A DNA stretch of 64,000 bases from Hoylesella loescheii DSM 19665 = JCM 12249 = ATCC 15930 (GCF_000378085.1 NZ_KB899212.1:1-64000), one strand, 5' to 3'. Positions 1 through 9,655 are shown, numbered from the stretch's first letter. Translations and numbers: made by a program. Notes: generated from the letters alone by a model not told the origin.

Positions 1-225
1 CTCTTTGGCAAGCAAGGCCTGAAGCTCCTCCACTGTGGTGGGAATATTCTCTTTCTTCATCAGCTCCTGTATTGAGGACAAGTCGGGATTGCCATACTCC
101 CGACAAAAATTGAGGAATGTGGTATAGGGCACACCGCAACTTAACGCAAAGCTGCGGGCATCCATACCGCTCGTGATGTACTTACTTAATAACAGAATTT
201 TCTCCGTTTCATTGTACTTTACCAT
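1..225 (-). CDS. Transposase-like helix-turn-helix protein, 3' part cut by window edge
   Basis: The minus strand reads from an ATG at 225 to the window edge without a stop (75 codons). The product begins MVKYNETEKILLLSKY and continues with an S/C-G-x-P-Y-T-T-F pattern (about residues 29-38) that resembles the helix-turn-helix of insertion-sequence OrfA proteins. Because the gene runs off the window, length and family (IS3- or IS66-type) cannot be settled. A-rich sequence precedes the start and no clear Shine-Dalgarno site is visible. It is transcribed away from the glycosidase genes at 408. Confidence 0.5.
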   Translation of the reverse strand, partial: MVKYNETEKILLLSKYITSGMDARSFALSCGVPYTTFLNFCREYGNPDLSSIQELMKKENIPTTVEELQALLAKE

Positions 226-259
226 GTTTTTTTACTTTTTTTTGTTTGAGGTAAAGTGT

Positions 260-296
260 CAACTTATTTAGTACACTACATTGTACTGATAAGTTG
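260..296. repeat. Imperfect inverted repeat upstream of the edge transposase-like gene
   Basis: CAACTTAT-tt-AGTACA and TGTACT-g-ATAAGTTG face each other around a 5-base centre, with one bulged position. It lies 35 bases upstream of the start at 225. It could be an end of the mobile element, an operator or a hairpin in a divergent intergenic region. No target duplication can be judged because the other end is outside the window. Confidence 0.4.
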
Positions 297-407
297 CTTG
301 GCAAACTGTTGGCAAATTCATTCATAAAACCATTTTCGCTTTACGACAATGGCTAGCCAACTAGCCAGCACATCCCCAATCAACCCACAAAACCCAGAAA
401 CTCAAAC

Positions 408-2534
408 ATGCGAACGTTTATCACATCATTAGTTCTAAGTGTTGCAATTACCACTCAGGCACAAACATTTAGGCAGATAGAGCCTGGCGTATACTTGCTT
501 ACTGCTGGGCAAGAAGACGCCCACACGCCCCTGCGTTATAAAGAACCTGAGGCGAAAGAGCTGAAAGACATGCCCTCAACGGGTAATCCCTTCTCCAAAG
601 AAGGGATACATATCGAGGTGAATGCACGAGGGTGCGTGGTAGAAATTCCGCTTTCGGCCGACGAAAACATCTATGGCTTTGGCCTGCAAATGGGGTCGTT
701 TGTGCAGAACAACAAGAAAAAACGTCCTTTGGTAAACGACCATCCCTTGAAAGACCTAGGCTATACGCATGCGCCGCAACCATTTTATATTTCGAACAAG
801 GGATATGCCGTGCTTATAAACACGGCAAGATATACCACGTTTTACATCGGAACGAACCGAAAGAACACCGACTATACGCCAACAGAAGAAAACCAAAAGG
901 CAAAACTATCTACCGACGAGCTGTACCGTTCGTCAACACAAAGTAGTTCAAAGCCACGCGTACAGGTTGACATTCCAGGCGCAAAGGGGATTAGCGTGCT
1001 AGTGTTTGCTGGGCCCGACATGAACTTGGCACTTCGCCGATACAACCTTTTTGCCGGCGGGGGAAGTATGCCTGCGCTATGGGGGCTTGGCATGAAGTTT
1101 CGTTTGAAAACGGATTCAAAACAAGAAGATGCCTACCGCATAGCACATTATTTAAGAGACAAGCACATACCCTGCGACGTAATTGGATTAGAACCCAAGT
1201 GGCAAACGCGAGCCTACTCGTGTTCGTATGTGTGGAACAAAGATAATTTTCCCAATCCCAACGAACTAATAAGCCGCACACGCGCGATGGGTTACAAGCT
1301 TAACTTATGGGAACACGCCTTTGTTCACCCGTCCTCGCCACTGCATCCGCTGCTTAAACCCAAATCGGGTAGCCATTTGGTGTGGAACGGATTGGTGCCC
1401 GACTTCGCCGACTCTGCCACACAGCATATCTTCGCCACATACCACGACACCTGCTTTGTGCAAAAGGGCATCGCGGCCTTTAAGATGGATGAGTGCGACA
1501 ATTCTAACATTACACGAGGTGACCTAAATTGGAGTTTCCCCGAATTGTCCGCTTTCCCTTCGGGCATCGATGGCGAACAGATGCACCAACTTTTTGGACT
1601 GCTGTATCAGAAAACCCTTTATGGCGTTTTTCGCAAACACGGCATGCGCACCTATTTAGACGTTCGTGCATCGGGAGCGTTGGCCTCTCCCTATCCCGTT
1701 TCTATTTATAGCGACACCTACGACTTGGAAGACTATGTGCGAATGGTATGCAACGCAGGGCTGACAGGCCTGCTGTGGTCGCCCGAGGTACGGGAGTCGG
1801 CCGATGAAGAAGACTTCTTCCGCCGCGTGCAAGTGGCCGTACTATCGGCCCAAACCCTCTTTAATGGTTGGTATCTGCGCAACCCTGCATGGCTGCAATT
1901 TGATAAACAGCTTAACAACGAAGACAAATTCTTGCCTACGGCCACAAAAAACGAAGACGTGGTGCGCCAATTACTCAACTTCCGCATGTCGCTTGTGCCA
2001 TACCTTTACGCGCAATTCGCACGCTATCGTACAGATGGCACGCCGCCTTTCAAGCCCTTGGTGCTGAACTATCCAAAAGACAAGGCCGCAGCGGCGATAG
2101 ATAGCCAATTTCTTATTGGCGACGACTTGCTTGCCTGCCCCATTGTGGGTAAAGGCAACGAGCGAATGGTGTACCTACCCGAGGGCAACTGGTATAACTT
2201 CAACACCAGCGAAAGGCTGGAAGGCGGCCGAAGTCACAACGTACATTTCGCATTCAACGAGGTGCCGCTCTTTGTTCGCGAGGGCACCATCTTACCCTTG
2301 GCCGAACCCACAGACTGCATTACACCCCAAACAACGTTCGTACTGAACTGCCGCGTTTATGGCAAGCAACCCCGCAATACATCGCTTTTCGAAGACGACG
2401 GCATTAGCTATGGCTTTGAAAGCGGTATATATAATAAGGTGTCGCTTAGCTGGAACGGGCGCGGAAGCCTTAAACGCACAGGCAAATTTAAGGGTGTAAG
2501 ATATAAGGTGAAGAGCTGGACGTTAATAGGATAA
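408..2534 (+). CDS. Glycoside hydrolase family 31, secreted alpha-glycosidase
   Basis: Likely hydrolyses alpha-linked glucose, xylose or galactose from glycans in the periplasm or at the surface. The 708-residue protein begins with a signal peptide (MRTFITSLVLSVAITTQA, then AQ). A galactose-mutarotase-like N-terminal domain is followed by the TIM barrel. The GH31 nucleophile is probably Asp361 in FKMDECDNSN, and the second half has W-S-P-E-V-R-E-S, an active-site strand seen in Bacteroidales members. A beta-sandwich C-terminus (FVREGTILPLAEP) completes the fold. It leads a run with the GH92 and GH20 genes (85 bases to GH92). Substrate is not assigned; alpha-glucosidase, xylosidase and galactosidase all occur in GH31. 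Confidence 0.85.
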   Translation: MRTFITSLVLSVAITTQAQTFRQIEPGVYLLTAGQEDAHTPLRYKEPEAKELKDMPSTGNPFSKEGIHIEVNARGCVVEIPLSADENIYGFGLQMGSFVQNNKKKRPLVNDHPLKDLGYTHAPQPFYISNKGYAVLINTARYTTFYIGTNRKNTDYTPTEENQKAKLSTDELYRSSTQSSSKPRVQVDIPGAKGISVLVFAGPDMNLALRRYNLFAGGGSMPALWGLGMKFRLKTDSKQEDAYRIAHYLRDKHIPCDVIGLEPKWQTRAYSCSYVWNKDNFPNPNELISRTRAMGYKLNLWEHAFVHPSSPLHPLLKPKSGSHLVWNGLVPDFADSATQHIFATYHDTCFVQKGIAAFKMDECDNSNITRGDLNWSFPELSAFPSGIDGEQMHQLFGLLYQKTLYGVFRKHGMRTYLDVRASGALASPYPVSIYSDTYDLEDYVRMVCNAGLTGLLWSPEVRESADEEDFFRRVQVAVLSAQTLFNGWYLRNPAWLQFDKQLNNEDKFLPTATKNEDVVRQLLNFRMSLVPYLYAQFARYRTDGTPPFKPLVLNYPKDKAAAAIDSQFLIGDDLLACPIVGKGNERMVYLPEGNWYNFNTSERLEGGRSHNVHFAFNEVPLFVREGTILPLAEPTDCITPQTTFVLNCRVYGKQPRNTSLFEDDGISYGFESGIYNKVSLSWNGRGSLKRTGKFKGVRYKVKSWTLIG

Positions 2535-2619
2535 GCATATCATTGCACCCTTTCTACCATTCGCCACACTCGTAGCAACTGCACACATGTCTCATTTGTC
2601 AATTAACTCCCACTCAAAA

Positions 2620-4902
2620 ATGAAACGACCAAATAGCTACCTCTTAGCTTACCTCCTTGCATTTGCAGGCACAATGCTCTGCAAAGCAGAGGGACTAACC
2701 CGCTATGTGAACCCTCTGATGGGTACACATTCGAGCATGGAACTATCCAACGGCAACACCTACCCAACCGTTTGCCTGCCCTTCGGCATGAACAACTGGG
2801 CACCACACACGGGAAAACTAGGCAATGGCTTTCTGTATACCTATCAAGAGAACTTTCTCTACGGCTTTAAGCAGACCCACCAAGCCAGTCTTTGGATTAA
2901 CGATTACGGCCAACTCTCGGTAATGCCCATTACGCGTCGCAACGACTTTACCGAAGAACGCCGCCGCAGTTGGTTCTCGCACAAAACAGAAATCGCGCTA
3001 CCTCATTATTACCACGCCTACCTAGGTGATGCCCAAACTAACGTGGAGCTTACGCCCACCGAAAGGGCAGCGGCATTTAGAATGCGGTTTAACGGCGGCG
3101 ACAGTTCGTATGTGGTGATAGATGCCTGCAATGGCGGTTCGTATGTTAAGCTTATACCCCAGCAAAGGCGTATCGTGGGCTATTCTACGAAAAACAACGG
3201 CGGTGTTGGGCCTGCCTTTAAAAACTTCTTTGTGATAACCTTTAACCGCCCTTTCCTCAACGCTGCCGCATGGAAAGACAAGCAATTGCTTGACGGGCAA
3301 TACGAACAGCAGGGACAACACGTGGGAGCCGTGGTGGGATTCGACCTTAAACGGGGCGAAACCGTTGAGATGCACATCGCCACTTCGTATATTAGCGAAG
3401 AACAAGCTGAGCTTAACTTACGCGAAATTGGCAGCCAAAGTTTCGACGAAGTGAAAGCAAAGGCCGAACAAACTTGGGATGCGGAATTGGCCAAAGTGAG
3501 CGTTGCGGGCAGCACCCACGATGAGCTGCGCACCTTCTACACCTGCCTTTACCGCATGTTGATATTCCCGCGCAAGTTCTACGAGGTAGATGCCAAGGGC
3601 GACACCCTGCATTACAGCCCCTATAATGGGCGCATCATGCCTGGCATCCTCTATGCCGACAACGGATTTTGGGACACGTTCAGGGCGCAATTTCCTTTCC
3701 TCAACCTGATGTATCCAAACATCGTGGCCGAAATTTTACGTGGGTTGGAAAACGTATATAAGGAAAGCGGATGGCTGCCCGAATGGTTCAGTCCCGGACA
3801 TCGAGATTGCATGATTGGCCAACATTCGGCATCGGTCATCGCCGACGCTTACCTCAAAGGCGTTCGCGGGTACGACATAGGCTTGCTTTACGAGGCTATC
3901 CGCAAGAGCACAGAAAGCGTTGGCCCCGTTGGTTCGGTTGGCAGGAAGGGCTTTGCCCAATATAACACGCTGGGGTATGTGCCTTGCGATGTAGACATTA
4001 ACCAAAACGTGTCGCGCACTTTGGAATACGCTTACGACGATTATTGCATCTATCGCCTGGCCCAAGCATTGAACCGCCCCAAGAAGGAACAAGAAACTTT
4101 CCGCCAAAGAAGTCTTAACTATCGCCACTTATTCGACAAGCACACGGGGTTGATGCGCCCCAAAGACAGCAAAGGACGTTTCTTGACACCCTTCGACCCA
4201 TACCGCTGGGGCGACCACTTTACCGAAGGCAACAGCTGGCAATATACTTGGTTTGTTCCGCATGATGTTGTAGGACTTCAAAAGCTGATGGGTGGACAAA
4301 CCAAGTTTGTGGAGAAACTCGACTCGGTGTTCTCGCAAACCCAGCGTTACGACATTTCTTATTATAAGCGCGGCATCATCCACCTCATCAGAGAGATGCA
4401 GAATGCCGACATGGGACAATACGCCCACTTGAACGAGCCTATGCACCACGTGCCATACCTCTACGCTTTCTGCCAGCCGTGGAAGACACAACGCCTGGTG
4501 CGAACCATCATGTCGCGGCTTTATGCGCCACGTCCCGACGGCTATTGTGGTGACGAAGACAACGGACAGATGTCTGCTTGGTACGTATTCTCAGCCTTGG
4601 GCTTTTACCCTTTGTCGCCCATTAGCGGCGAATATGCTGTGGGCAGTCCGCTGTTTAGGCAAGCCACCTTGCACCTTCCCAATGGAAAAGCCATCCACAT
4701 TGCCGCTCCGCAAAACAGCCCCACAAGTGTATATGTATCGCAACTATTGCTAAATGGGCAACCACATAGCTCTCAATTCGTGAAGCATAGCGAACTGATA
4801 AAGGGTGCAAGACTGGAATTTAAAATGCGTGCAGAAGAAAATGTACCACCAATTTCCCACAGTTTAAACCAAACCTTTATCCACAAAATAAACAAACCAT
4901 AA
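2620..4902 (+). CDS. Glycoside hydrolase family 92, alpha-1,2-mannosidase-like
   Basis: GH92 enzymes are calcium-dependent exo-alpha-mannosidases acting on N-glycans and yeast mannan. The mature N-terminus has the diagnostic stretch YVNPLMGTHSS followed by GNTYPTVCLPFGMN. Later come NGFWDTFRAQFPFLNLMYP, NEPMHHVPYLY and GDEDNGQMSAWYVFSALGFYP, which are family landmarks around the substrate and Ca2+ sites. I chose the start at 2620 (MKRPNSYLLAYLLAF) rather than the upstream ATG at 2587, because it places a signal peptide at the N-terminus. The product is about 760 residues, normal for GH92. Four bases separate its stop from the GH20 start, so the two are co-transcribed. Confidence 0.92.
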   Translation: MKRPNSYLLAYLLAFAGTMLCKAEGLTRYVNPLMGTHSSMELSNGNTYPTVCLPFGMNNWAPHTGKLGNGFLYTYQENFLYGFKQTHQASLWINDYGQLSVMPITRRNDFTEERRRSWFSHKTEIALPHYYHAYLGDAQTNVELTPTERAAAFRMRFNGGDSSYVVIDACNGGSYVKLIPQQRRIVGYSTKNNGGVGPAFKNFFVITFNRPFLNAAAWKDKQLLDGQYEQQGQHVGAVVGFDLKRGETVEMHIATSYISEEQAELNLREIGSQSFDEVKAKAEQTWDAELAKVSVAGSTHDELRTFYTCLYRMLIFPRKFYEVDAKGDTLHYSPYNGRIMPGILYADNGFWDTFRAQFPFLNLMYPNIVAEILRGLENVYKESGWLPEWFSPGHRDCMIGQHSASVIADAYLKGVRGYDIGLLYEAIRKSTESVGPVGSVGRKGFAQYNTLGYVPCDVDINQNVSRTLEYAYDDYCIYRLAQALNRPKKEQETFRQRSLNYRHLFDKHTGLMRPKDSKGRFLTPFDPYRWGDHFTEGNSWQYTWFVPHDVVGLQKLMGGQTKFVEKLDSVFSQTQRYDISYYKRGIIHLIREMQNADMGQYAHLNEPMHHVPYLYAFCQPWKTQRLVRTIMSRLYAPRPDGYCGDEDNGQMSAWYVFSALGFYPLSPISGEYAVGSPLFRQATLHLPNGKAIHIAAPQNSPTSVYVSQLLLNGQPHSSQFVKHSELIKGARLEFKMRAEENVPPISHSLNQTFIHKINKP

Positions 4903-4906
4903 GCTC

Positions 4907-6550
4907 ATGACATTCAAAAAATCCCTCCTTCTCGCAGCCTTTGGGCTGCTGTCCATCACTACCCACTCGGCAACAGCCGATTACAATGTAGTGCCTTTGC
5001 CGCAATCCATCACTATGGCAAAAGGCAAACCCTTCGTGTTAAACGAAAGTACAACAATTATTTGCACCACTTCCAACGAACTGATGCAACACAATGCCCG
5101 CTTTCTTGCAGAATACATAGCAGATGCCACAGGCATAAAGCTAGCCCATACAACGACGGCCCCCAAAGGTTCAGGCCATATATTGCTAACGATAGACAAT
5201 AAGATTGCCGGCAAAGAGGCCTATCGCATAACTGTGACGCAAAAGCAAGTGACTATTGCCGGCAGCACTGCGGCTGGTGTTTTCTATGGCATTCAAACAC
5301 TACGCAAGGCCTTACCCGTAGTAACGAACAACAAGGCTAATGCCCCAGTGGAACTACCTGCTGTGCAAATTACCGATGCTCCTTTGCTGCCTTATCGAGG
5401 CATGATGCTCGACTGTGGCCGACATTTCTTCCCCGTAAGCTTTGTTAAACGCTTTATCGACATGATGGCCCTACACAACATGAACGCCTTTCACTGGCAT
5501 CTAAGTGAGGACCAAGGCTGGCGCATTGAGATAAAGAAGTATCCTAAGCTGATGGAAATTGGCGCTTGGCGAAGTGGAACGGTTGTGGGTCATAACTCGG
5601 ATGTAGACGATCATCAACCGCATGGCGGCTTTTATACGCAAGAAGAGATAAAGCAGATTGTGGAATATGCCCGACAACGACACATCGAAGTAATACCCGA
5701 GATAGACATTCCGGGACATACCAAAGCCTTATTGGCCGCTTATCCCGAACTGGGATGCACCGGCGGCCCCTACACCGTGGCCCACAACTGGGGCGTACAC
5801 CACGATGTTCTCTGCGTGGGCAACGAGCGTGTCTATGCCGTTTTGCAAGACATCATCGACGAATTAAACCAAGTTTTCCCCTCTGCCTACTTTAACATCG
5901 GTGGCGACGAGGCTCCTTCCACACGGTGGCAACAGTGCAAACGCTGCCAAGACAAGGCCAAAGAGCAAGGTATCGACACGAAACACCTACAACAATATTT
6001 CACCAACCGCATGGAACAATACATCAACGGAAAAGGCAAAACGATGATTGGCTGGGACGAAATACTGGAAGGCGAGCTGGCTAAGTCTACCATCGTGCTC
6101 AGTCGACGTTACCTATCAACGTGGACCAAGGCTGCAAAAGCAGGGCACAACGTTATCACTTGCCCTGGTAAATATGCCTATTTCGACTATTATCAGACGA
6201 AAAACACGCTACACGAGCCGCAAGCAATCGGCGGTTATCTACCCGTGGAGCAAGTGTATAGCTTCAATCCACGCCCTGATACGGTGTCGGCCGACATCAC
6301 AAGCCGCATCATCGGCGTGCAAGGAAACCTTTGGACCGAGTATGTTCCCACCACTGCGCAAGCCGAATACATGGTATTGCCACGCATGGCGGCTCTTGCC
6401 GAGGTGCAATGGATGCCTGCTTCGCGCAAGAATTACACCGAATTTGTGGAGCGCACCACACGTCTGGCTCGCCTTTACGACCATTACGGCTACACCTACG
6501 CCTTACACATCTGGCCCGAAAAGTACAACCACAACAGGGCCGACTGGTAA
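4907..6550 (+). CDS. Glycoside hydrolase family 20 beta-N-acetylhexosaminidase
   Basis: Removes terminal beta-linked GlcNAc or GalNAc by substrate-assisted catalysis. The 547-residue protein has a signal peptide (MTFKKSLLLAAFGLLS...ATA), an N-terminal GH20b domain (about residues 25-160) and the catalytic barrel starting at LPYRGMMLDCGRHFF. It carries HWHLSEDQGWRIEIK and the catalytic Asp334-Glu335 pair in FNIGGDEAPS. Length and motif order are those of Bacteroidales hexosaminidases. With the GH31 and GH92 genes it forms an enzyme set suited to complex N-glycans or mucin-type glycans. A strong hairpin follows 34 bases after the stop. Confidence 0.95.
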   Translation: MTFKKSLLLAAFGLLSITTHSATADYNVVPLPQSITMAKGKPFVLNESTTIICTTSNELMQHNARFLAEYIADATGIKLAHTTTAPKGSGHILLTIDNKIAGKEAYRITVTQKQVTIAGSTAAGVFYGIQTLRKALPVVTNNKANAPVELPAVQITDAPLLPYRGMMLDCGRHFFPVSFVKRFIDMMALHNMNAFHWHLSEDQGWRIEIKKYPKLMEIGAWRSGTVVGHNSDVDDHQPHGGFYTQEEIKQIVEYARQRHIEVIPEIDIPGHTKALLAAYPELGCTGGPYTVAHNWGVHHDVLCVGNERVYAVLQDIIDELNQVFPSAYFNIGGDEAPSTRWQQCKRCQDKAKEQGIDTKHLQQYFTNRMEQYINGKGKTMIGWDEILEGELAKSTIVLSRRYLSTWTKAAKAGHNVITCPGKYAYFDYYQTKNTLHEPQAIGGYLPVEQVYSFNPRPDTVSADITSRIIGVQGNLWTEYVPTTAQAEYMVLPRMAALAEVQWMPASRKNYTEFVERTTRLARLYDHYGYTYALHIWPEKYNHNRADW

Positions 6551-6583
6551 TCTGGCACGCATTTCGGTTTGCCCCGAACAATT

Positions 6584-6617
6584 AAACCCCAATCGGTTTG
6601 ACGACCGATTGGGGTTT
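6584..6617 (+). terminator. Rho-independent terminator after the glycosidase operon
   Basis: AAACCCCAATCGG and CCGATTGGGGTTT form a perfect 13-bp stem around an 8-base loop, starting 34 bases after the GH20 stop. The 3' side ends in TTT followed by A-rich sequence rather than a long U-tract. Confidence 0.7.
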
Positions 6618-6660
6618 AAGAGATAGAAGATAAACCCATGAAACACTGTAGAGTATGCCT

Positions 6661-6852
6661 CTATTTTTGTTGTCTTTCCATAATGGCAGAGGTTTCTTTT
6701 GCGTTATCTCTTATTGCACAATCTCGCCCAAAGCAATAGCCTAGATAGCAACACATCAGGATGATAGCACAAGCTAAGACAATGGAGTACATCAGCTTAC
6801 GCTGCTCGGCATATTGTTTCAACACCGATTTAGTTCTTTTCTCTTGTCTCAT
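6661..6852 (-). CDS. Small single-pass membrane protein, function unknown
   Basis: A 63-residue product starting MRQEKRTKSVLKQY, with a basic N-terminus, one hydrophobic segment (about residues 19-40, SIVLACAIILMCCYLGYCFG) and a charged tail ending ERQQK. I chose the ATG at 6852 over one 33 bases upstream because AAGGA lies 9-10 bases before it. The protein is cysteine rich in its membrane segment. It stands alone, tail to tail with the glycosidase operon. I do not recognise the family. Confidence 0.5.
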   Translation of the reverse strand: MRQEKRTKSVLKQYAEQRKLMYSIVLACAIILMCCYLGYCFGRDCAIRDNAKETSAIMERQQK

Positions 6853-7173
6853 AATCTTTCTTCCTTTTAATGTAACATGGTCCACCGCATGCCTTACGAT
6901 TAACTATTCTTTTGCGCAAAATTAAAGAAAAGCCAACAAATTTGCAAACGTACGACACTAGAAAGCTTGCGAAAGAGAAAAAGCGAACAAACATCATGTA
7001 TTATTTAAGATGTTTTTCACAAACGTTCCGTACTATAAAGAAGGTTGTTAAGACATGGCTCGCGCTCCATTCCACCACGAACTAACCGTTATAGCAGTGC
7101 TGCCAACAAACACAAAGAAAACGTAAAACCATGTTATGTACATACAACATACGCAAATAAATCCGACTCCACC

Positions 7174-7206
7174 TTTCGTTTTTGTAAAAAATCTGTGGTA
7201 TCTTTG
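7174..7206 (+). promoter_or_regulatory. Bacteroidetes-type promoter for the epimerase/PAP2 pair
   Basis: TTTCG at 7174-7178 and TATCTTTG at 7199-7206 are separated by 20 bases, matching the Bacteroidetes -33/-7 pattern. The predicted transcript has a leader of about 140 bases before the ATG at 7352. The rest of the 6886-7351 gap shows no gene I can support. Confidence 0.55.
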
Positions 7207-7351
7207 CATTTCAATGCTATGGATAAAGTCCAAAAAGGGCTAATATTCCATACGTTTTGGTTAAGCCAATAGTTAACCTGTAGATGTGTATGGCAACTTG
7301 TAAACCGCCATTTCGTAAACTTGTTAACTAAGAAAAGAACAATTATCGACT

Positions 7352-8380
7352 ATGGACAAAATACTTGTTACCGGTGCAAGCGGATTTATAGGGAGCTTCA
7401 TTGTTGAAGAAGCGCTTAACAGAGGCATGGAAGTATGGGCCGCCGTAAGGAAAAGCAGCTCTAAAGAATACCTCCAAGACAAGCGCATTCGCTTTGTGGA
7501 GCTTGACCTGAACAATGCCGAACGACTGAAAAGTCAGCTTAGCGGACACCATTTCGACTATGTGGTGCATGCCGCAGGAGCAACCAAATGCTTGCATCGC
7601 GACGACTTTTATCGCGTGAACACTGAAGGAACGAAAAACTTGGCCAATGCCGTGATAGAACTGAAGATGCCGCTTAAGCGCTTCGTTTTTATCTCTTCGC
7701 TCAGCGTTTTCGGCCCGGTGCGCGAGCAACAGCCCTACGAAGAAATACAAGAAACCGACGAGCCCATGCCCAACACGGCCTACGGACACAGCAAGTTGTT
7801 GGCCGAGCAATACCTTGATTCGCTAAATCCCAAGAACGAAGACGGCGAAATAACCGATGTGGTGCTGCCTTTCATCGTGCTTAGGCCCACTGGCGTGTAT
7901 GGTCCACGCGAGAAAGACTACTTCCTGATGGCCAAAAGCATCAAGCAGCACATCGACTTTGCCGTGGGCTACAAGCCTCAAGACATCACCTTTGTGTATG
8001 TGCAAGATGTGGTGCAGGCCGTTTTTCTGGCCCTCGATCATGGCATGAGCGGTCGCAAATACTTTCTTAGCGATGGCGGTGTGTATCGCTCATACGACTT
8101 CAGCGACCTTATCCACCGCAATCTAGGTAAGCCTTGGATGTTGCGCATCAAAGCTCCCGTGTGGTTCTTGCGTGTGGTTACGTTCTTCGGCGAGTATATC
8201 GGCCGAGCCACGGGACGCATTTCGGCCCTCAACAACGACAAATACCACATCCTGAAACAACGCAACTGGCGGTGCAACATCGAACCAACGATGGACGAAT
8301 TGGGCTATCACGCCCAAGTGAACCTTGAAGAGGGCACCGCACTTACCGTGAAATGGTATAAGGAGAACGGTTGGTTATAA
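7352..8380 (+). CDS. NAD(P)-dependent epimerase/dehydratase (extended SDR)
   Basis: A 342-residue Rossmann-fold oxidoreductase. The nucleotide-binding TGASGFIG sits at residues 7-14 and the catalytic Tyr144-x3-Lys148 pair in AYGHSK. An upstream serine motif (FISSLSVFGP) and the RPTGVYGP strand are typical of extended SDRs acting on sugar nucleotides or sterol/lipid-like substrates. The C-terminal part (about residues 260-280) is hydrophobic and could lie on a membrane. The PAP2 gene starts 29 bases downstream. Substrate cannot be read from the sequence. Bacteroidetes ceramide reductase (CerR) belongs to the same superfamily, which makes a lipid role worth considering. Confidence 0.85.
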   Translation: MDKILVTGASGFIGSFIVEEALNRGMEVWAAVRKSSSKEYLQDKRIRFVELDLNNAERLKSQLSGHHFDYVVHAAGATKCLHRDDFYRVNTEGTKNLANAVIELKMPLKRFVFISSLSVFGPVREQQPYEEIQETDEPMPNTAYGHSKLLAEQYLDSLNPKNEDGEITDVVLPFIVLRPTGVYGPREKDYFLMAKSIKQHIDFAVGYKPQDITFVYVQDVVQAVFLALDHGMSGRKYFLSDGGVYRSYDFSDLIHRNLGKPWMLRIKAPVWFLRVVTFFGEYIGRATGRISALNNDKYHILKQRNWRCNIEPTMDELGYHAQVNLEEGTALTVKWYKENGWL

Positions 8381-8409
8381 ACCTATATACAATACCCCCC
8401 GAACACAAA

Positions 8410-9372
8410 ATGAACTTCATTAAAACACTCTTTGCAATAGAGAAATCCCCTAGAAAGGGACTGATGGCACTAGAATGGGTGGTGCTTGCCTACATGACGC
8501 TAACTCTTCTTATGGTGTTTTTCACTTATACGAAACTGGCCAACCCCGAAGCCATGATTTGGGGACGCGTTCGCATCGGCGTCATCACTGTGGCCCTGTG
8601 GGTTGTCTATCGACTTGTGCCTTGCCGTTTCACCAAGCTAACGCGCGTGGTGGCTCAGCTTTACCTGCTCTCTTGGTGGTATCCAGATACCTACGAGCTA
8701 AACCGCATACTGCCCAACCTCGACCATGTGTTTGCCCAAGCCGAACAATCGGTGTTTGGTTTTCAACCCGCACTGGTGTTTTGCGATGCCATGCCGTCCG
8801 CTTGGTTTAGCGAACTGATGGACATGGGCTATGCCTCTTACTTCCCCATGATATTGGCCGTAACGCTATTTTACTTCTTTTGCCGTTACACCGAGTTCGA
8901 AAGGGCATCGTTCGTGCTTATCGCCGCCTTCTTCATCTATTACGTGGTGTTCGTGGCCTTGCCCGTAACGGGTCCGCAATATTATTATCCTGCTGTGGGT
9001 ATGGACAAGATAGCGATGGGCATTTTCCCCAACGTAGGCGACTACTTCAACCTGCACAGCGAGCGTCTTACCAGTCCTGGTTACGCCGATGGCATTTTCT
9101 ATCAAATGGTAGAACATGCCCACGAGGCAGGCGAACGTCCTACGGCTGCCTTTCCCAGCAGTCATGTGGGCATCAGCACCATCATTATGCTCCTTGCTTG
9201 GCACACGGGCAACCGCCGTTTGCTGCTTTGTTTGCTGCCATTCTTCGTGCTGATGTGCTTCTCAACGGTGTACATCATGGCTCATTATGCCATCGATGCC
9301 TTCGCAGGTCTTGCCTCTGGTGCCCTGCTTTACTTTGTGCTGATGTGGGTTAGTAGGAAGTGGAGTGCGTAA
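8410..9372 (+). CDS. PAP2-superfamily integral membrane phosphatase/phosphotransferase
   Basis: A 320-residue polytopic membrane protein with about six hydrophobic segments. The PAP2 signature is split as AAFPSSHVG (Pro249-Ser-Ser-His252) and AHYAIDAFAG (His292, Asp296). The layout fits the inositol-phosphotransferase-like PAP2 branch: long N-terminal membrane region, tyrosine-rich PQYYYPAVG loop, then the PSSH motif. I chose the ATG at 8410 because the upstream start at 8371 overlaps the epimerase gene and adds a non-hydrophobic extension. It likely acts on a lipid phosphate or transfers a phospho-head group. Co-transcription with the epimerase is inferred from spacing. Confidence 0.8.
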   Translation: MNFIKTLFAIEKSPRKGLMALEWVVLAYMTLTLLMVFFTYTKLANPEAMIWGRVRIGVITVALWVVYRLVPCRFTKLTRVVAQLYLLSWWYPDTYELNRILPNLDHVFAQAEQSVFGFQPALVFCDAMPSAWFSELMDMGYASYFPMILAVTLFYFFCRYTEFERASFVLIAAFFIYYVVFVALPVTGPQYYYPAVGMDKIAMGIFPNVGDYFNLHSERLTSPGYADGIFYQMVEHAHEAGERPTAAFPSSHVGISTIIMLLAWHTGNRRLLLCLLPFFVLMCFSTVYIMAHYAIDAFAGLASGALLYFVLMWVSRKWSA

Positions 9373-9444
9373 GTTCTCAGTGCATAAACCTATTCGAGAC
9401 AACAACCAGCACCGATAAAGCCCATTTATATGTAGGGGGCGTTG

Positions 9445-9470
9445 TGCCAACTGCTAAGCGGTAGTTGGCA
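9445..9470. repeat. Short palindromic element, partial copy of a repeat also seen near 41000 and 48410
   Basis: TGCCAACT and AGTTGGCA pair around a 10-base centre. GGTAGTTGGCATAAC recurs with small changes in the inverted repeats at 41000-41090 (on the minus strand) and 48346-48437, where it reads GTAGTTGACATAAC. It lies in the 9373-10068 gap between convergent genes. Confidence 0.45.
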
Positions 9471-9655
9471 TAACAGATGTCTGTTGCATCTGGCTTGGTT
9501 CTATGTAAATGGTGCTTAATCTCGCATTAGCCGAATGTATGCGCCATTATACCTTAGCTTTCTTCAATACGAAAAACGTCTTATCCATAACAAACGCAAT
9601 GCATTTGTAATGCGCCTGTTAAGCATAAATAACGTATGAATTTAACATCGGGCGA

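Noticed and set aside
7045..7272. 75-codon plus-strand frame
   Set aside because: It contains the promoter of the epimerase gene and has no family features.
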